From NCBI GenBank assembly GCA_017533605.1, contig JAFWKF010000001.1, forward strand, positions 1 through 64,000: DNA of 64,000 nt. The letters run 5' to 3'. Of the stretch, positions 25,170-33,083 are shown piece by piece. The notes beneath the pieces are model-generated. The model saw only the letters and a list, made by a program, of their open reading frames with translations. It made no database searches and had not been told where the DNA came from. Both the position numbers and the translations under genes were made by a program. Each line of letters begins with the position of its first letter. Within the stretch, counting starts at the first letter, position 1. This DNA is from Candidatus Saccharimonadota bacterium (GTDB lineage: Bacteria > Patescibacteriota > Saccharimonadia > Saccharimonadales > Saccharimonadaceae).

Positions 25170-26034
25170 TTTCAAATTCCTTCGGCAAATCTGCAGTGAA
25201 TGTTACGCGTTTGCCACCCGGAAGAGTAATTTCTAAGCTACTGGCGTGGAGATAAAGGCGGTCAGCCTTAGTGCCATAGACTGCATCGCCCACAATTGGA
25301 TGGCCAAGATGCTCCATATGCACCCTTAATTGATGAGTGCGGCCAGTAGTAGGCTTTAGCTCCACTAATGAATATTTATCATTTGATTTGATTACTTTGT
25401 AATAAGTTTCAGATGGTTTGCCGCCAGCTTCTACACGAAAAGTAGTAGGGCGTTTTAAATTGCGAATAATCGGTAAGTCTATTTTAGCTTCGTCTAGTTT
25501 GGGGCGACCCTCAACGATGGCGTGATAGGTTTTGTGGGTTTTACGATCTTGAAATTGTTTTTTGAGAAATTTCTGGGTGGCTTCGTTTTTGGCCATGATT
25601 ACTACACCGGAAGTATCGCGATCTAGGCGATGCACTAACAAGCCATAGCGCTCCAAAGTATTTTCGGGACAATATTCGCCTTTGGCCATTGACAAAAGCC
25701 CGGCTGGTTTATTTAAAACTATAACATTGTCGTCCTCGTAAATAACTTCTGGGACCAAATCGGCGTTTTTCATGTCTTCAGGGATTTTGAGGTCAATCTT
25801 GACGCCCGGCTCGTACTTTTTGTTGGGCTTAGTGACGGTTTCGCCATTTACTTTAACGAAACCCATCGCGATAAACTTTTGCAGAGTGGAACGATTGTAA
25901 CTTTTATAGATTTCGGTCATTAAAATATCTAGGCGGACTTTTTCGGTAGCCGCTTCTTCTTCGGGTAAAGTCGTATCGCCATTAATCACCCTGGACATTG
26001 CGGGCTTACTGAATTTTTTACCGGTAATTATCAT
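25159..26034 (-). CDS. RluA-family rRNA pseudouridine synthase
   Basis: 291 aa. An S4 RNA-binding domain (about 30-85, RLDILMTEIYKSYNRSTLQK) precedes the catalytic domain with HRLDRDTSGVVIMAKN, whose Asp is the nucleophile, and ELKPTTGRTHQLRVHMEHLG. It makes pseudouridine in 23S rRNA or tRNA; RluC/RluD-type specificity cannot be settled from sequence alone. The ATGA overlap of 4 bp with trpS shows a shared operon trpS-rluA-holB. Confidence 0.92.
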   Translation of the reverse strand: MIITGKKFSKPAMSRVINGDTTLPEEEAATEKVRLDILMTEIYKSYNRSTLQKFIAMGFVKVNGETVTKPNKKYEPGVKIDLKIPEDMKNADLVPEVIYEDDNVIVLNKPAGLLSMAKGEYCPENTLERYGLLVHRLDRDTSGVVIMAKNEATQKFLKKQFQDRKTHKTYHAIVEGRPKLDEAKIDLPIIRNLKRPTTFRVEAGGKPSETYYKVIKSNDKYSLVELKPTTGRTHQLRVHMEHLGHPIVGDAVYGTKADRLYLHASSLEITLPGGKRVTFTADLPKEFENVL

Positions 26035-27041
26035 CTGAGACCAAACGCTTTCTGAACTGCGAGTAGTTTGCGATTAGCGACTTCGTTGGCGTACTTTTCG
26101 CCAGATTCTAATAAGGCATAGACCTGTTCGTCGGTGATTCCGGCAAGTTTAGCCTGGAAATCCGTGAGCATCGCCGAGACGCTAGCTGCAACTTGCTTTT
26201 TTAAATCTCCGTATCTGGTTTCGCCAGCCCAAGTGGCAATGACGTCTTGAAGCGGGACATTCGTAACTAGTGATTCAATTAACATTAAATTAGAAATGCC
26301 TGGCTGGCCCCACATATCAAACTTAATTTTGCCAAGTGAGTCGGTAGTAGCAGACATAATCTTTTTGGCGGCTTTTTCCGGCGAATCATCTAGCATAATT
26401 TTAGAGTTTTCGGCGGCAGTAGATTTGCTCATTTTCTTCTCTGGATTTAATAAATCGCGAATGCGGATACCGTCACTTACACCCATAAATTTAACTTGAT
26501 CGGCGGTTTTGGCTGGAATAGTGAAAATATCGCCGTATTTGTGATTAAAACGAATTGCGATGTTACGAGTAAGTTCAATGTGCTGGAATTGGTCTTCACC
26601 AAGTGGGATATATTCAGCGTCGTAAAGTAAAATATCGGCGGCCATCAGAATTGGATAGTTAAAAATGCCTACGTTGCAAGATTCTTGACCTTTGGATTTT
26701 TCTTTAAACTGAATCATACGAGATGTTTCGCCCATAGTGGCCACACAATCAAGCATCCAGCAAAGCTCAGAGTGAGCTGGAACATAACTTTGACGGTAAA
26801 TATGGACGTTGTCATTGATTTCTAGACCGGCAGCGAGGTAGTATTTGATCGTGCGGATGGTGTTTTCTTTTAAACTACCGTCTACATCTGAAATAATAGA
26901 ATGTAAATCTGGCACAAAAATGTTTATTTGGCTGTCTTTAGAATGTTCGTTCGCAAGACGCACCATGGGGAGCAAGGCTCCTAAATAATTACCTAATGTT
27001 AAAACTGAGTTGGCTCTGATGCCGGTTAGTATGGTTTTCAT
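26031..27041 (-). CDS. trpS: Tryptophan--tRNA ligase
   Basis: 336 aa class Ic synthetase. The HIGH-equivalent is TLGNYLGAL, followed by IFVPDLHSI and DQFQHIELTRNIAIRFN; KMSKS is intact in EKKMSKSTA. Full length for the family. First in an operon with the pseudouridine synthase and holB. TAAAAT ends 6 bases before the ATG with TGTGC upstream, so transcription should start at the start codon. Confidence 0.97.
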   Translation of the reverse strand: MKTILTGIRANSVLTLGNYLGALLPMVRLANEHSKDSQINIFVPDLHSIISDVDGSLKENTIRTIKYYLAAGLEINDNVHIYRQSYVPAHSELCWMLDCVATMGETSRMIQFKEKSKGQESCNVGIFNYPILMAADILLYDAEYIPLGEDQFQHIELTRNIAIRFNHKYGDIFTIPAKTADQVKFMGVSDGIRIRDLLNPEKKMSKSTAAENSKIMLDDSPEKAAKKIMSATTDSLGKIKFDMWGQPGISNLMLIESLVTNVPLQDVIATWAGETRYGDLKKQVAASVSAMLTDFQAKLAGITDEQVYALLESGEKYANEVANRKLLAVQKAFGLR

Positions 27042-27047
27042 ACTTTT

Positions 27048-27072
27048 ATTTTAGCACATTTTGTGATAGAAT
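27048..27072. promoter_or_regulatory. Divergent promoters, trpS and tRNA-Ala(GGC)
   Basis: Minus TGTGCTAAAAT (hexamer 27048-27053) is 6 bases from the trpS ATG. Plus TGATAGAAT (hexamer 27067-27072) lies 8 bases ahead of the tRNA. Confidence 0.6.
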
Positions 27073-27080
27073 AAAGACAT

Positions 27081-27157
27081 GGGGCGTTAGCTCAGCTGAT
27101 TAGAGCGCTACTATGGCATAGTAGAGGTCATGAGTTTGAATCTCATACGCTCCACCA
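27081..27157 (+). tRNA. tRNA-Ala (GGC anticodon)
   Basis: 77 bases: acceptor GGGGCGT/ACGCTCC with the G3:U70 alanine identity pair, anticodon stem CTACT/AGTAG with loop ATGGCAT, encoded CCA. Confidence 0.95.
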
Positions 27158-27167
27158 CGGTAGGAAG

Positions 27168-27189
27168 CGAGACATAGTCTCGTTTTTTT
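27168..27189 (+). terminator. Terminator of tRNA-Ala(GGC)
   Basis: Stem CGAGAC/GTCTCG with loop ATA and a 7-T tract. Confidence 0.85.
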
Positions 27190-27841
27190 ATATTCTGTTC
27201 GCAAAGATTACATAACGGTGTGAGGCGTCACCGTTACCATAAGAGGTACCGTAACAGGTCATGATTGAAAGATCGTAATAAACGCCGTCACTTTTAGCAT
27301 TGGCAACTTGGCGCATATAGTTACCGGCGCCATTTAACTGAAGCGTTCCTGCGGAGACGTTTTTCTCGTAGATTACTACTTTGGCTACGCTATAATTAGA
27401 GGTAATGCCATTAGTATTTACTGAGAAAGTACTACCGACACCTACACTGGTTAGGCTACCAAAAACCGCACCAGAGTTGTGGCCGTAAAGGAATTTTTCA
27501 CCGTACTTATTGACGTGAGTACCAGAATCAACGGTAGTACTAGAGACATTTACAATTTCGTGTGTTTTACCAGCAATGGTAATAGAGTTAGCTGGAGCAA
27601 CATAAACAGGGGCAGGGGCCACTGCAGTTTGAACAGGAGCGGAAGTAGCAACAGCAATAGCCTTGACATTTGTATCATTTGATGTAGTTATTTCTGGAGT
27701 TTTTTCCTTAATCTCGCGCGTTTCTACGGCGTTAAAATCAGGTTGCATAACAGATACAGAGTCTGTTGCAGTTAAGTTCTGTACGTTATAAATTGTCCCT
27801 ATAATACTGATAAACAGTAACAAAAAAAGGCGCTTGCCCAT
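27188..27841 (-). CDS. Sortase-domain protein (second of three)
   Basis: 217 aa. A signal/anchor helix (3-20), an Ala/Val/Pro-rich linker of about 70 residues, then a sortase barrel with His in LYGHNSGAVFGSL, Cys in IMTCYG and Arg in ASHRYVIFA. The catalytic domain is only about 130 residues. It stands alone, with a consensus promoter and GGGAG 6 bases before the ATG. No substrate gene adjoins it, so it may serve as a housekeeping sortase. Confidence 0.82.
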   Translation of the reverse strand: MGKRLFLLLFISIIGTIYNVQNLTATDSVSVMQPDFNAVETREIKEKTPEITTSNDTNVKAIAVATSAPVQTAVAPAPVYVAPANSITIAGKTHEIVNVSSTTVDSGTHVNKYGEKFLYGHNSGAVFGSLTSVGVGSTFSVNTNGITSNYSVAKVVIYEKNVSAGTLQLNGAGNYMRQVANAKSDGVYYDLSIMTCYGTSYGNGDASHRYVIFANRI

Positions 27842-27875
27842 ATTAAACTCCCATTTATGACCAATTTATGCCTTT

Positions 27876-27937
27876 ATTATAGCATACTTGTTATGTTTTG
27901 TCAATATATAGCTATTTGGTGGCGGCGATGATATAAT
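27876..27937. promoter_or_regulatory. Divergent promoters, sortase and thyA
   Basis: The minus promoter is full consensus: -35 TTGACA (27899-27904), 17-base spacer, -10 TATAAT (27876-27881) with TGC. The plus promoter is an extended -10 TGATATAAT (hexamer 27932-27937), followed by AAAGGAGG. Confidence 0.85.
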
Positions 27938-27954
27938 GAAGAAAAGGAGGTTAA

Positions 27955-28920
27955 TTGAGCAAATTTGACGATCAGTATATTGACTTATGTCGGAGAATTC
28001 TAGAACAGGGTGAGAAAATCACGAATTATAAGGCTCAAGATAATCGTTCTGGAGCCACGGCTTCGGCCATCCCTGACCACAGAGCACAGGCTAGTTCTGG
28101 GGCCTCCACTTTTCGTTTGCCTCATCAGGTTATGCAGTTTGATCTCTCAGAGGAATTTCCGATTTTAGTGTCTAAAAAGGTTGGTTTTAAGACTGCAGTT
28201 TTAGAGATTTTGTGGATTTATCAGGTTGCCTCTAATGATGTCAGATGGCTAAAAGACAGAGGTGTGAAGATTTGGGATGAATGGGAAATTTCGGAATCTG
28301 GCGAGTATCAGGGGCGAAATATCAATCAGATTTTTAAAGAGAAACACCCTGATTTGCCAGAGGAAAACTTTGCACATACGATTGGTACGGCTTATGGGTG
28401 GATTGTGAATCGCTATGATTTAATACGCAATCTGATTGAAACTTTAAAGTCTAATCCTGGAAATCGCCGGATGGTATTGTCACTCTGGCAGAATGAGTGG
28501 CTAGAAACCGCGGCTTTGCCAAGCTGCGTTTGGAATACACAGTGGAATCTAATAGATGGGAAGCTGAATCTGCTGGTGACTTCGCGTTCCTCCGATGTAC
28601 CTCTGGGGCTGCCGTTTAACGTAGTGCAATATGCGGTTCTTTGCAATCTGATTGCGAGAACGGTCGGGGCTAAACCGGGGCAGATGACTTTTATCACGAA
28701 TGATGCCCATATTTACGAAAACCAGGTAGATGGTATTCGCGAGCAAATCGCTAGATATGATAAGGCTGTGAAAGAAAATAATTTGCCAGAGGCGCCAGAG
28801 CTATTTATCAACCCAAAGATTCACGATTTTTATAAGTACGATAATTCCCGCGAACTAAAAGATATAAAATTAGAGGGTTACAAGGACCTCGGCGTGATAA
28901 AAATGCCAGTTACGGAGTAA
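27955..28920 (+). CDS. thyA: Thymidylate synthase
   Basis: 321 aa, TTG start 4 bases after AAAGGAGG. It converts dUMP to dTMP with methylene-tetrahydrofolate. The catalytic Cys is in LPSCVWNTQW; DVPLGLPFNVVQYA and the Arg-rich NPGNRRMVLSLWQNEW phosphate site are present. The length and the insertion around residues 25-55 are like the longer Firmicutes enzymes (Lactobacillus casei type). First gene of thyA-folA-glyA, a closed folate cycle for dTMP. Confidence 0.95.
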   Translation: MSKFDDQYIDLCRRILEQGEKITNYKAQDNRSGATASAIPDHRAQASSGASTFRLPHQVMQFDLSEEFPILVSKKVGFKTAVLEILWIYQVASNDVRWLKDRGVKIWDEWEISESGEYQGRNINQIFKEKHPDLPEENFAHTIGTAYGWIVNRYDLIRNLIETLKSNPGNRRMVLSLWQNEWLETAALPSCVWNTQWNLIDGKLNLLVTSRSSDVPLGLPFNVVQYAVLCNLIARTVGAKPGQMTFITNDAHIYENQVDGIREQIARYDKAVKENNLPEAPELFINPKIHDFYKYDNSRELKDIKLEGYKDLGVIKMPVTE

Positions 28921-28921
28921 A

Positions 28922-29395
28922 ATGATTAGTATTATAGCAGCAATCGGCAAAAATAACGAACTAGGTAAGAATAATAAGCTAATCTGGCATATTAAAGAGG
29001 ATATGAAGTATTTTAGAGAGAAAACTCTGGGGCATAAGGTGATTATGGGGAGTAGAACCTGGGATTCTCTGCCTGAGAAACTACCTCAGCGCGAGAATAT
29101 CGTGGTTACTACAAGAGAGTTTGAAGGGCCGGATTTAATCGCGCACGGAGTAGATGAAATTATTGAGAAGTATACCGATTCTGATGAAGAAGTGTTTATT
29201 ATTGGCGGCGGCACCTTATATATGCAATTTTTGCCGTATGCGAAAAATCTGTATTTAACAGAGGTAGATGCTACCGATAAAAAAGCTACAACATATTTCC
29301 CTGAATTTGACAAGAGTAAATATAATCGCGAAGTTTTAAAGAAAGGCTCGGAAAATGGTTTAGACTACGCTTTCGTGAAATATACTAAAAAATAA
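28922..29395 (+). CDS. folA: Dihydrofolate reductase
   Basis: 157 aa. MISIIAAIGKNNELGKNNKL and LIWHIKEDMKYF (substrate acid), GHKVIMGSRTWDSLP (NADPH site) and FIIGGGTLYMQFL are standard DHFR motifs. It reduces the dihydrofolate made by ThyA. The start is 1 base after the thyA stop. Whether it is trimethoprim sensitive cannot be judged. Confidence 0.95.
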   Translation: MISIIAAIGKNNELGKNNKLIWHIKEDMKYFREKTLGHKVIMGSRTWDSLPEKLPQRENIVVTTREFEGPDLIAHGVDEIIEKYTDSDEEVFIIGGGTLYMQFLPYAKNLYLTEVDATDKKATTYFPEFDKSKYNREVLKKGSENGLDYAFVKYTKK

Positions 29396-29403
29396 GGAGG
29401 AAA

Positions 29404-30777
29404 ATGAAAGATATTGTGTTTGATTTAATTGAGGCAGAAAAAACCCGCCAGCGCGAGGGGCTAGAGCTAATCCCGAGCGAAAACTACGTTTCTCGGGCAG
29501 TTTTAGAGGCGATGGGCTCGGTTTTAACCAATAAGTATTCTGAAGGATACCCAAGTTTTGAGGGTATCGGCAAGTGGAGTGACAAGAAGATAGGTGAAGA
29601 GATTTTACCTAACTATCGTTACTATGGGGGGCAAGTCAATATTGATAGAGTAGAGCGACTAGCGATTTCGCGGGCTTGTAAACTGTTTAATGCCGATCAC
29701 GCCAATGTGCAGCCTCATTCTGGGGCTAACGCTAACGAAGCGGTGTATTTTGCCTGGTGCGAGCCGGGAGATAAGATTTTGGCGATGAATCTGGGGCACG
29801 GCGGGCATTTGACCCATGGTTCCCCGGTGACAAGATCTGCTAAGATTTATCGGTTTATTCCTTACGGTACCACTCCTGATGGTGATCTAGACTACGAGGA
29901 GATGGAAAAGTTGGCCTTAGAAAATGATTTTAAACTGATTTTGATTGGCTACTCGGCATTTATGAAGGTTCCGGATTTTGAGCGCGTAGAAAAGATCCGA
30001 AAACAGGCTGAGAAAAAGTGGGGGCACGAGATTTGTTTGATGGCCGATATGGCGCACGTGGCGGGGCTGATTGCGGGCGGGGTACATCCTAACCCCTTAG
30101 ACTTTGGGTTTAATGTGATGACTACCACTACCCATAAAACTCTGCGTGGCCCTAGGGGCGGCTTGATTCTGACCAGAGGTAAAGTTGGCTCGCCACTTAA
30201 GAAAATTTCAGAGAGAACTCTAGAGAATTTGCCGACCATGATTGATAAGGCTGTATTCCCTGGCACGCAGGGTGGGCCACTGGAGCACGTGATTGCGGCT
30301 AAAGCTGTATCATTTGGCGAGGCTTTGAAGCCTGAATTTAAGGATTACGCCAAGAAAATCTGCGAGAACGCCAAGGCTTTAGCTGATGAGCTGAAAGGGC
30401 GAGGGTTTGTTTTACAGGGAGGTGGCACCGAAAATCATCTGATATTAATAGATATTATGAAGAGCTTTGGAATTGACGGCAAAATGTACGAAAAGGCGCT
30501 AGACATGGTGGGGCTAACCTTAAATGCCAATGCGCTCCCAGGGGACACTGGTGGTGCTTTCCGACCAAACGGGGTTAGATTGGGTACGCCAGCTATCACT
30601 ACGCGCGGCATGGGGGTACCTGAGATGAAAAAACTAGCCGAATGGATGGAAAAAGTCGCTAAAATCTGCCAAAAGGCTAAAGATGAGACTAAACTTGATG
30701 ACTACAAGGGCGAGTTTGATGAAATCTTCGCTGAAGTAAAGGCTCTCGCGGTGAAGTTTAAACTGCCAACTGATTAG
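29404..30777 (+). CDS. glyA: Serine hydroxymethyltransferase
   Basis: 457 aa, PLP fold-type I. The Schiff-base lysine is in TTTTHKTLRGPRGG; LIPSENYVSRAV, NVQPHSGANAN and LMADMAHVAGLIAGG are conserved. It makes methylene-tetrahydrofolate for ThyA from serine, closing the cycle with FolA. AAGGAGGAAA lies directly ahead of the ATG. Slightly longer than the usual ~420 residues because of inserts around 60-75 and near 200. Confidence 0.96.
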   Translation: MKDIVFDLIEAEKTRQREGLELIPSENYVSRAVLEAMGSVLTNKYSEGYPSFEGIGKWSDKKIGEEILPNYRYYGGQVNIDRVERLAISRACKLFNADHANVQPHSGANANEAVYFAWCEPGDKILAMNLGHGGHLTHGSPVTRSAKIYRFIPYGTTPDGDLDYEEMEKLALENDFKLILIGYSAFMKVPDFERVEKIRKQAEKKWGHEICLMADMAHVAGLIAGGVHPNPLDFGFNVMTTTTHKTLRGPRGGLILTRGKVGSPLKKISERTLENLPTMIDKAVFPGTQGGPLEHVIAAKAVSFGEALKPEFKDYAKKICENAKALADELKGRGFVLQGGGTENHLILIDIMKSFGIDGKMYEKALDMVGLTLNANALPGDTGGAFRPNGVRLGTPAITTRGMGVPEMKKLAEWMEKVAKICQKAKDETKLDDYKGEFDEIFAEVKALAVKFKLPTD

Positions 30778-30800
30778 ATTTATGGTATAATAAGGGTGAT

Positions 30801-30876
30801 GGGGTGTTAGCTCAGCTGATAGAGCGCTGCATTCGCATTGCAGAGGTCAGGAGTTTGAATCTCCTACACTCCACCA
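30801..30876 (+). tRNA. tRNA-Ala (CGC anticodon)
   Basis: 76 bases: acceptor GGGGTGT/ACACTCC with G3:U70, anticodon stem CTGCA/TGCAG with loop TTCGCAT, encoded CCA. TGGTATAAT (hexamer 30786-30791) is its extended -10. Confidence 0.95.
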
Positions 30877-30888
30877 TTTTTGTTGTCA

Positions 30889-30917
30889 TTGACTTTTTAG
30901 CTTAAGTATGTTATAAT
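30889..30917 (+). promoter_or_regulatory. Consensus promoter shared in sequence with the gene at 46.8-47.3 kb
   Basis: -35 TTGACT (30889-30894), 17-base spacer, -10 TATAAT (30912-30917). Of the 33 bases 30888-30920, 32 match the promoter at 47395-47427 on the other strand. Confidence 0.9.
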
Positions 30918-30929
30918 TAAAGGACTAGG

Positions 30930-30970
30930 TGTTTTTTGCCTGGTTGAACTTTAACAGAGGTCAAAAAACA
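30930..30970 (+). promoter_or_regulatory. 5' UTR stem-loop of the SleB-like gene
   Basis: TGTTTTTTG (30930-30938) pairs with CAAAAAACA (30962-30970); CCT (30939-30941) pairs with AGG (30958-30960) around a single bulged T; GTT/AAC closes the inner loop. It lies 10 bases ahead of the GGGAGGG ribosome site. Confidence 0.6.
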
Positions 30971-30991
30971 TATTATTAGGGAGGGTAATAT

Positions 30992-31768
30992 ATGAAGAAG
31001 AATCTTTTGGTCGTATTCTTAATTGGGTTTTTTGCCGGCCTTTTTATTGGTCTGGTTTGCCCTAATGAGAATCGCATTGTGGCACACGCTGCTGGCCTAG
31101 CGGCTGGGCCCGCCGAAGAAACAAATAGTAGGATTCGCGATGGTATCACCGCCGCACGACCTACGCACTATGTTGCGGATGAATCGGAAATAATTCCGGT
31201 TCCTTCAGAGGCCGAAGTGTTGTTCCAGGAGCATCTGGATATACTGGCTCTTGGGAGAATTGAAAGGGATAGATATTCCCTTAACCCCTACCAGATTTTT
31301 TACACGTTAGAAAATCTGGAATTCTCTTCTTTGGAAGAGTTTTGCAATTATGTTGGTGTAACTTATACTGACGTAATTGCGTCAGCCCAGACGCTTTATG
31401 GGGAAGCTGATAGTGTCCCGCAAATCTCGCATAAAGCGATGGTTGTGTGGAATCTGCTAAACCGGTTAGATACTGGTTATGGCGGATGGAGTTTATATGC
31501 TGTGTGTACTGCCCCTGGTCAGTATGCGGGATACAACCCTGGCTACCCGGTCACTGACCAGAATCTATCCATAGTGATAGATGTTATATGGCGCTGGCAT
31601 CTGGAGCATAACGGCGTGGAAGACGTTGGCAGAGTTCTGCCCTCGTACTATATGTACTTTTGTGCATATGGTCCGGGAGGCATGGACAACAAATTTTATT
31701 ATGTCCAGAACGGAGAGAGGTATTACCTCTATCCGGATCAGTGTTCTTCTGTCCCCTATGCCAGCTAG
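30992..31768 (+). CDS. Secreted SleB/CwlJ-like cell wall hydrolase
   Basis: 258 aa. An N-terminal signal or anchor helix (about 4-22, FFAGLFIGLVC) precedes about 90 variable residues. The C-terminal part, AQTLYGEADSVPQISHKAMV, WNLLNRLDTGYG and APGQYAGYNPG, follows the Hydrolase_2 (SleB/CwlJ) pattern in which the Glu of the YxEA motif is catalytic; FCAYGPGGMDNKFYYV comes later. It would cleave peptidoglycan glycan. It is monocistronic with a consensus promoter, a structured leader, a strong SD and its own terminator, which suggests separate control and possible transfer as a unit. Confidence 0.7.
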   Translation: MKKNLLVVFLIGFFAGLFIGLVCPNENRIVAHAAGLAAGPAEETNSRIRDGITAARPTHYVADESEIIPVPSEAEVLFQEHLDILALGRIERDRYSLNPYQIFYTLENLEFSSLEEFCNYVGVTYTDVIASAQTLYGEADSVPQISHKAMVVWNLLNRLDTGYGGWSLYAVCTAPGQYAGYNPGYPVTDQNLSIVIDVIWRWHLEHNGVEDVGRVLPSYYMYFCAYGPGGMDNKFYYVQNGERYYLYPDQCSSVPYAS

Positions 31769-31785
31769 CAACTAATGACCTCACA

Positions 31786-31813
31786 AAAAACCGCCCCTTT
31801 CGGGGTGGTTTTT
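31786..31813. terminator. Bidirectional terminator, SleB-like gene / rpsI
   Basis: Stem AAAAACCGCCCC/GGGGTGGTTTTT (one G-T pair), loop TTTC. It serves the convergent hydrolase gene and the end of the ribosomal operon. Confidence 0.88.
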
Positions 31814-31833
31814 CATTGGGCTTAAAGCACAAT

Positions 31834-32232
31834 TTAACGCTTGCTGAACTGCTCTTTGCGGCGAGCGGAGCGAAGACCGTATTTCTTGCGCTCTTTCTCG
31901 CGTGGATCGCGCTTCATCATGCCAGCTTTCTTTAAAACTGGGCGAAGATCTGGCGCTTCAGCGGTAAGAGCTTTAGAAATAGCAAGTTTAATCGCATCTA
32001 CTTGGCCGGCCAAGCCACCACCTTTTACTAAAATGGTGATGTCGTAGTCTTTTTGTTTTTCAGCGAGGGCTAATGGATCGGTAATCTCGGCAAGATAAGT
32101 CTTGTTGCCAGAGAGATACTCTAAGGCAGGCTTATCGTTGATTTTGATATCGCCTTTTCCCTTGTAAAGACGTGCGGTGGCAGTAGCAGATTTGCGGCGG
32201 CCCAACCCATAGGTGTATTTCTTCGTAGCCAT
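31834..32232 (-). CDS. rpsI: 30S ribosomal protein S9
   Basis: 132 aa. YTYGLGRRKSATATARLYKG, VKGGGLAGQVDAIKLAISKA and the basic tail ending KKYGLRSARRKEQFSKR are diagnostic; the last Lys-Arg reaches the P-site tRNA. It ends the long operon that begins near secY/infA and its ATG shares one base with the rplM stop. Confidence 0.97.
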   Translation of the reverse strand: MATKKYTYGLGRRKSATATARLYKGKGDIKINDKPALEYLSGNKTYLAEITDPLALAEKQKDYDITILVKGGGLAGQVDAIKLAISKALTAEAPDLRPVLKKAGMMKRDPREKERKKYGLRSARRKEQFSKR

Positions 32233-32657
32233 TACTTAATCTCCTTTGGATTCTGTGCTGCGTGGGCGTGCTCTGAGCCTGCAAATACGCGAAGTCTCTT
32301 GAGACGCTCTGCTGCTAACTTATTTTTAGGAAGCATTCCTTTAACAGCTTCGTTAATTACACGAGCTGGGTCTTTTTCAATTACTTCTTTTAGCTTTAAT
32401 TCCTTAATACCACCTGGGTAACCACTGTGGCGATAGTACTTTTTCTGTACCATTTTGTCTCCGGTAACAACTAAATCTTTAGCGTTTACAACTACGACAT
32501 AGTCGCCATTATCAATATGTGGAGTGTAGGTGACTTTGGATTTGCCCATTAATTTATCGGCAATAATCACCGCAAGTTTGCCAAGAGGCATAGACGAGGC
32601 ATCAATTAGCCACCACTCGCGGTTGATTTCTGAGCCTTTCTGTGAATAAGTTTTCAT
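32232..32657 (-). CDS. rplM: 50S ribosomal protein L13
   Basis: 141 aa. WWLIDASSMPLGKLAVIIAD, HIDNGDYVVVVNAKD and GMLPKNKLAAERLKRLRVF are the L13 signature. It is joined to rplQ and rpsI by one-base TAATG overlaps, which indicates coupled translation. Confidence 0.97.
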   Translation of the reverse strand: MKTYSQKGSEINREWWLIDASSMPLGKLAVIIADKLMGKSKVTYTPHIDNGDYVVVVNAKDLVVTGDKMVQKKYYRHSGYPGGIKELKLKEVIEKDPARVINEAVKGMLPKNKLAAERLKRLRVFAGSEHAHAAQNPKEIK

Positions 32658-33082
32658 TATTTAGCCTCCTTTTTAGCGGCGGCTGGTTTCTTGGTTTCTT
32701 TGGCTGGAGCTTTGGTGTCAAAATTGATTTCATCAACAAAGCTTATCGTAGCCATTTCGGAATTGTCGCCACGGCGAAAGCCGGCACGTTCAATTCTTAA
32801 ATAACCAGAGTCGCGTTTGATTTGAGGAGCAATTACATCAACTAAAAGCGATGCAGATTCTAAATCATTTAGACGTGCAATCACTAGGCGGCGACTAGCA
32901 AGATCGCCTTTTTTGGCTAGAGTAATCAACTTTTCGGTAGAGCGGCGGATTTCTTTAGCACGAGCCAAAGTTGTAGTAATTGATTGATATTGTATCAGAG
33001 AACACATCAGCCCACGAGTGAGTGCCAACCTCTGATCGGTTTTGCGGCCGAATTTGCGGCCTTTATACTTATGGCGATGCAT
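32657..33082 (-). CDS. rplQ: 50S ribosomal protein L17
   Basis: 141 aa. MHRHKYKGRKFGRKTDQRLA and LITLAKKGDLASRRLVIARL mark L17. A Lys/Ala/Pro tail (about 120-141, KETKKPAAAKKEAK) extends beyond the ~116-residue core of other bacteria. It follows rpoA by one base, the usual order. Confidence 0.97.
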   Translation of the reverse strand: MHRHKYKGRKFGRKTDQRLALTRGLMCSLIQYQSITTTLARAKEIRRSTEKLITLAKKGDLASRRLVIARLNDLESASLLVDVIAPQIKRDSGYLRIERAGFRRGDNSEMATISFVDEINFDTKAPAKETKKPAAAKKEAK

Positions 33083-33083
33083 T

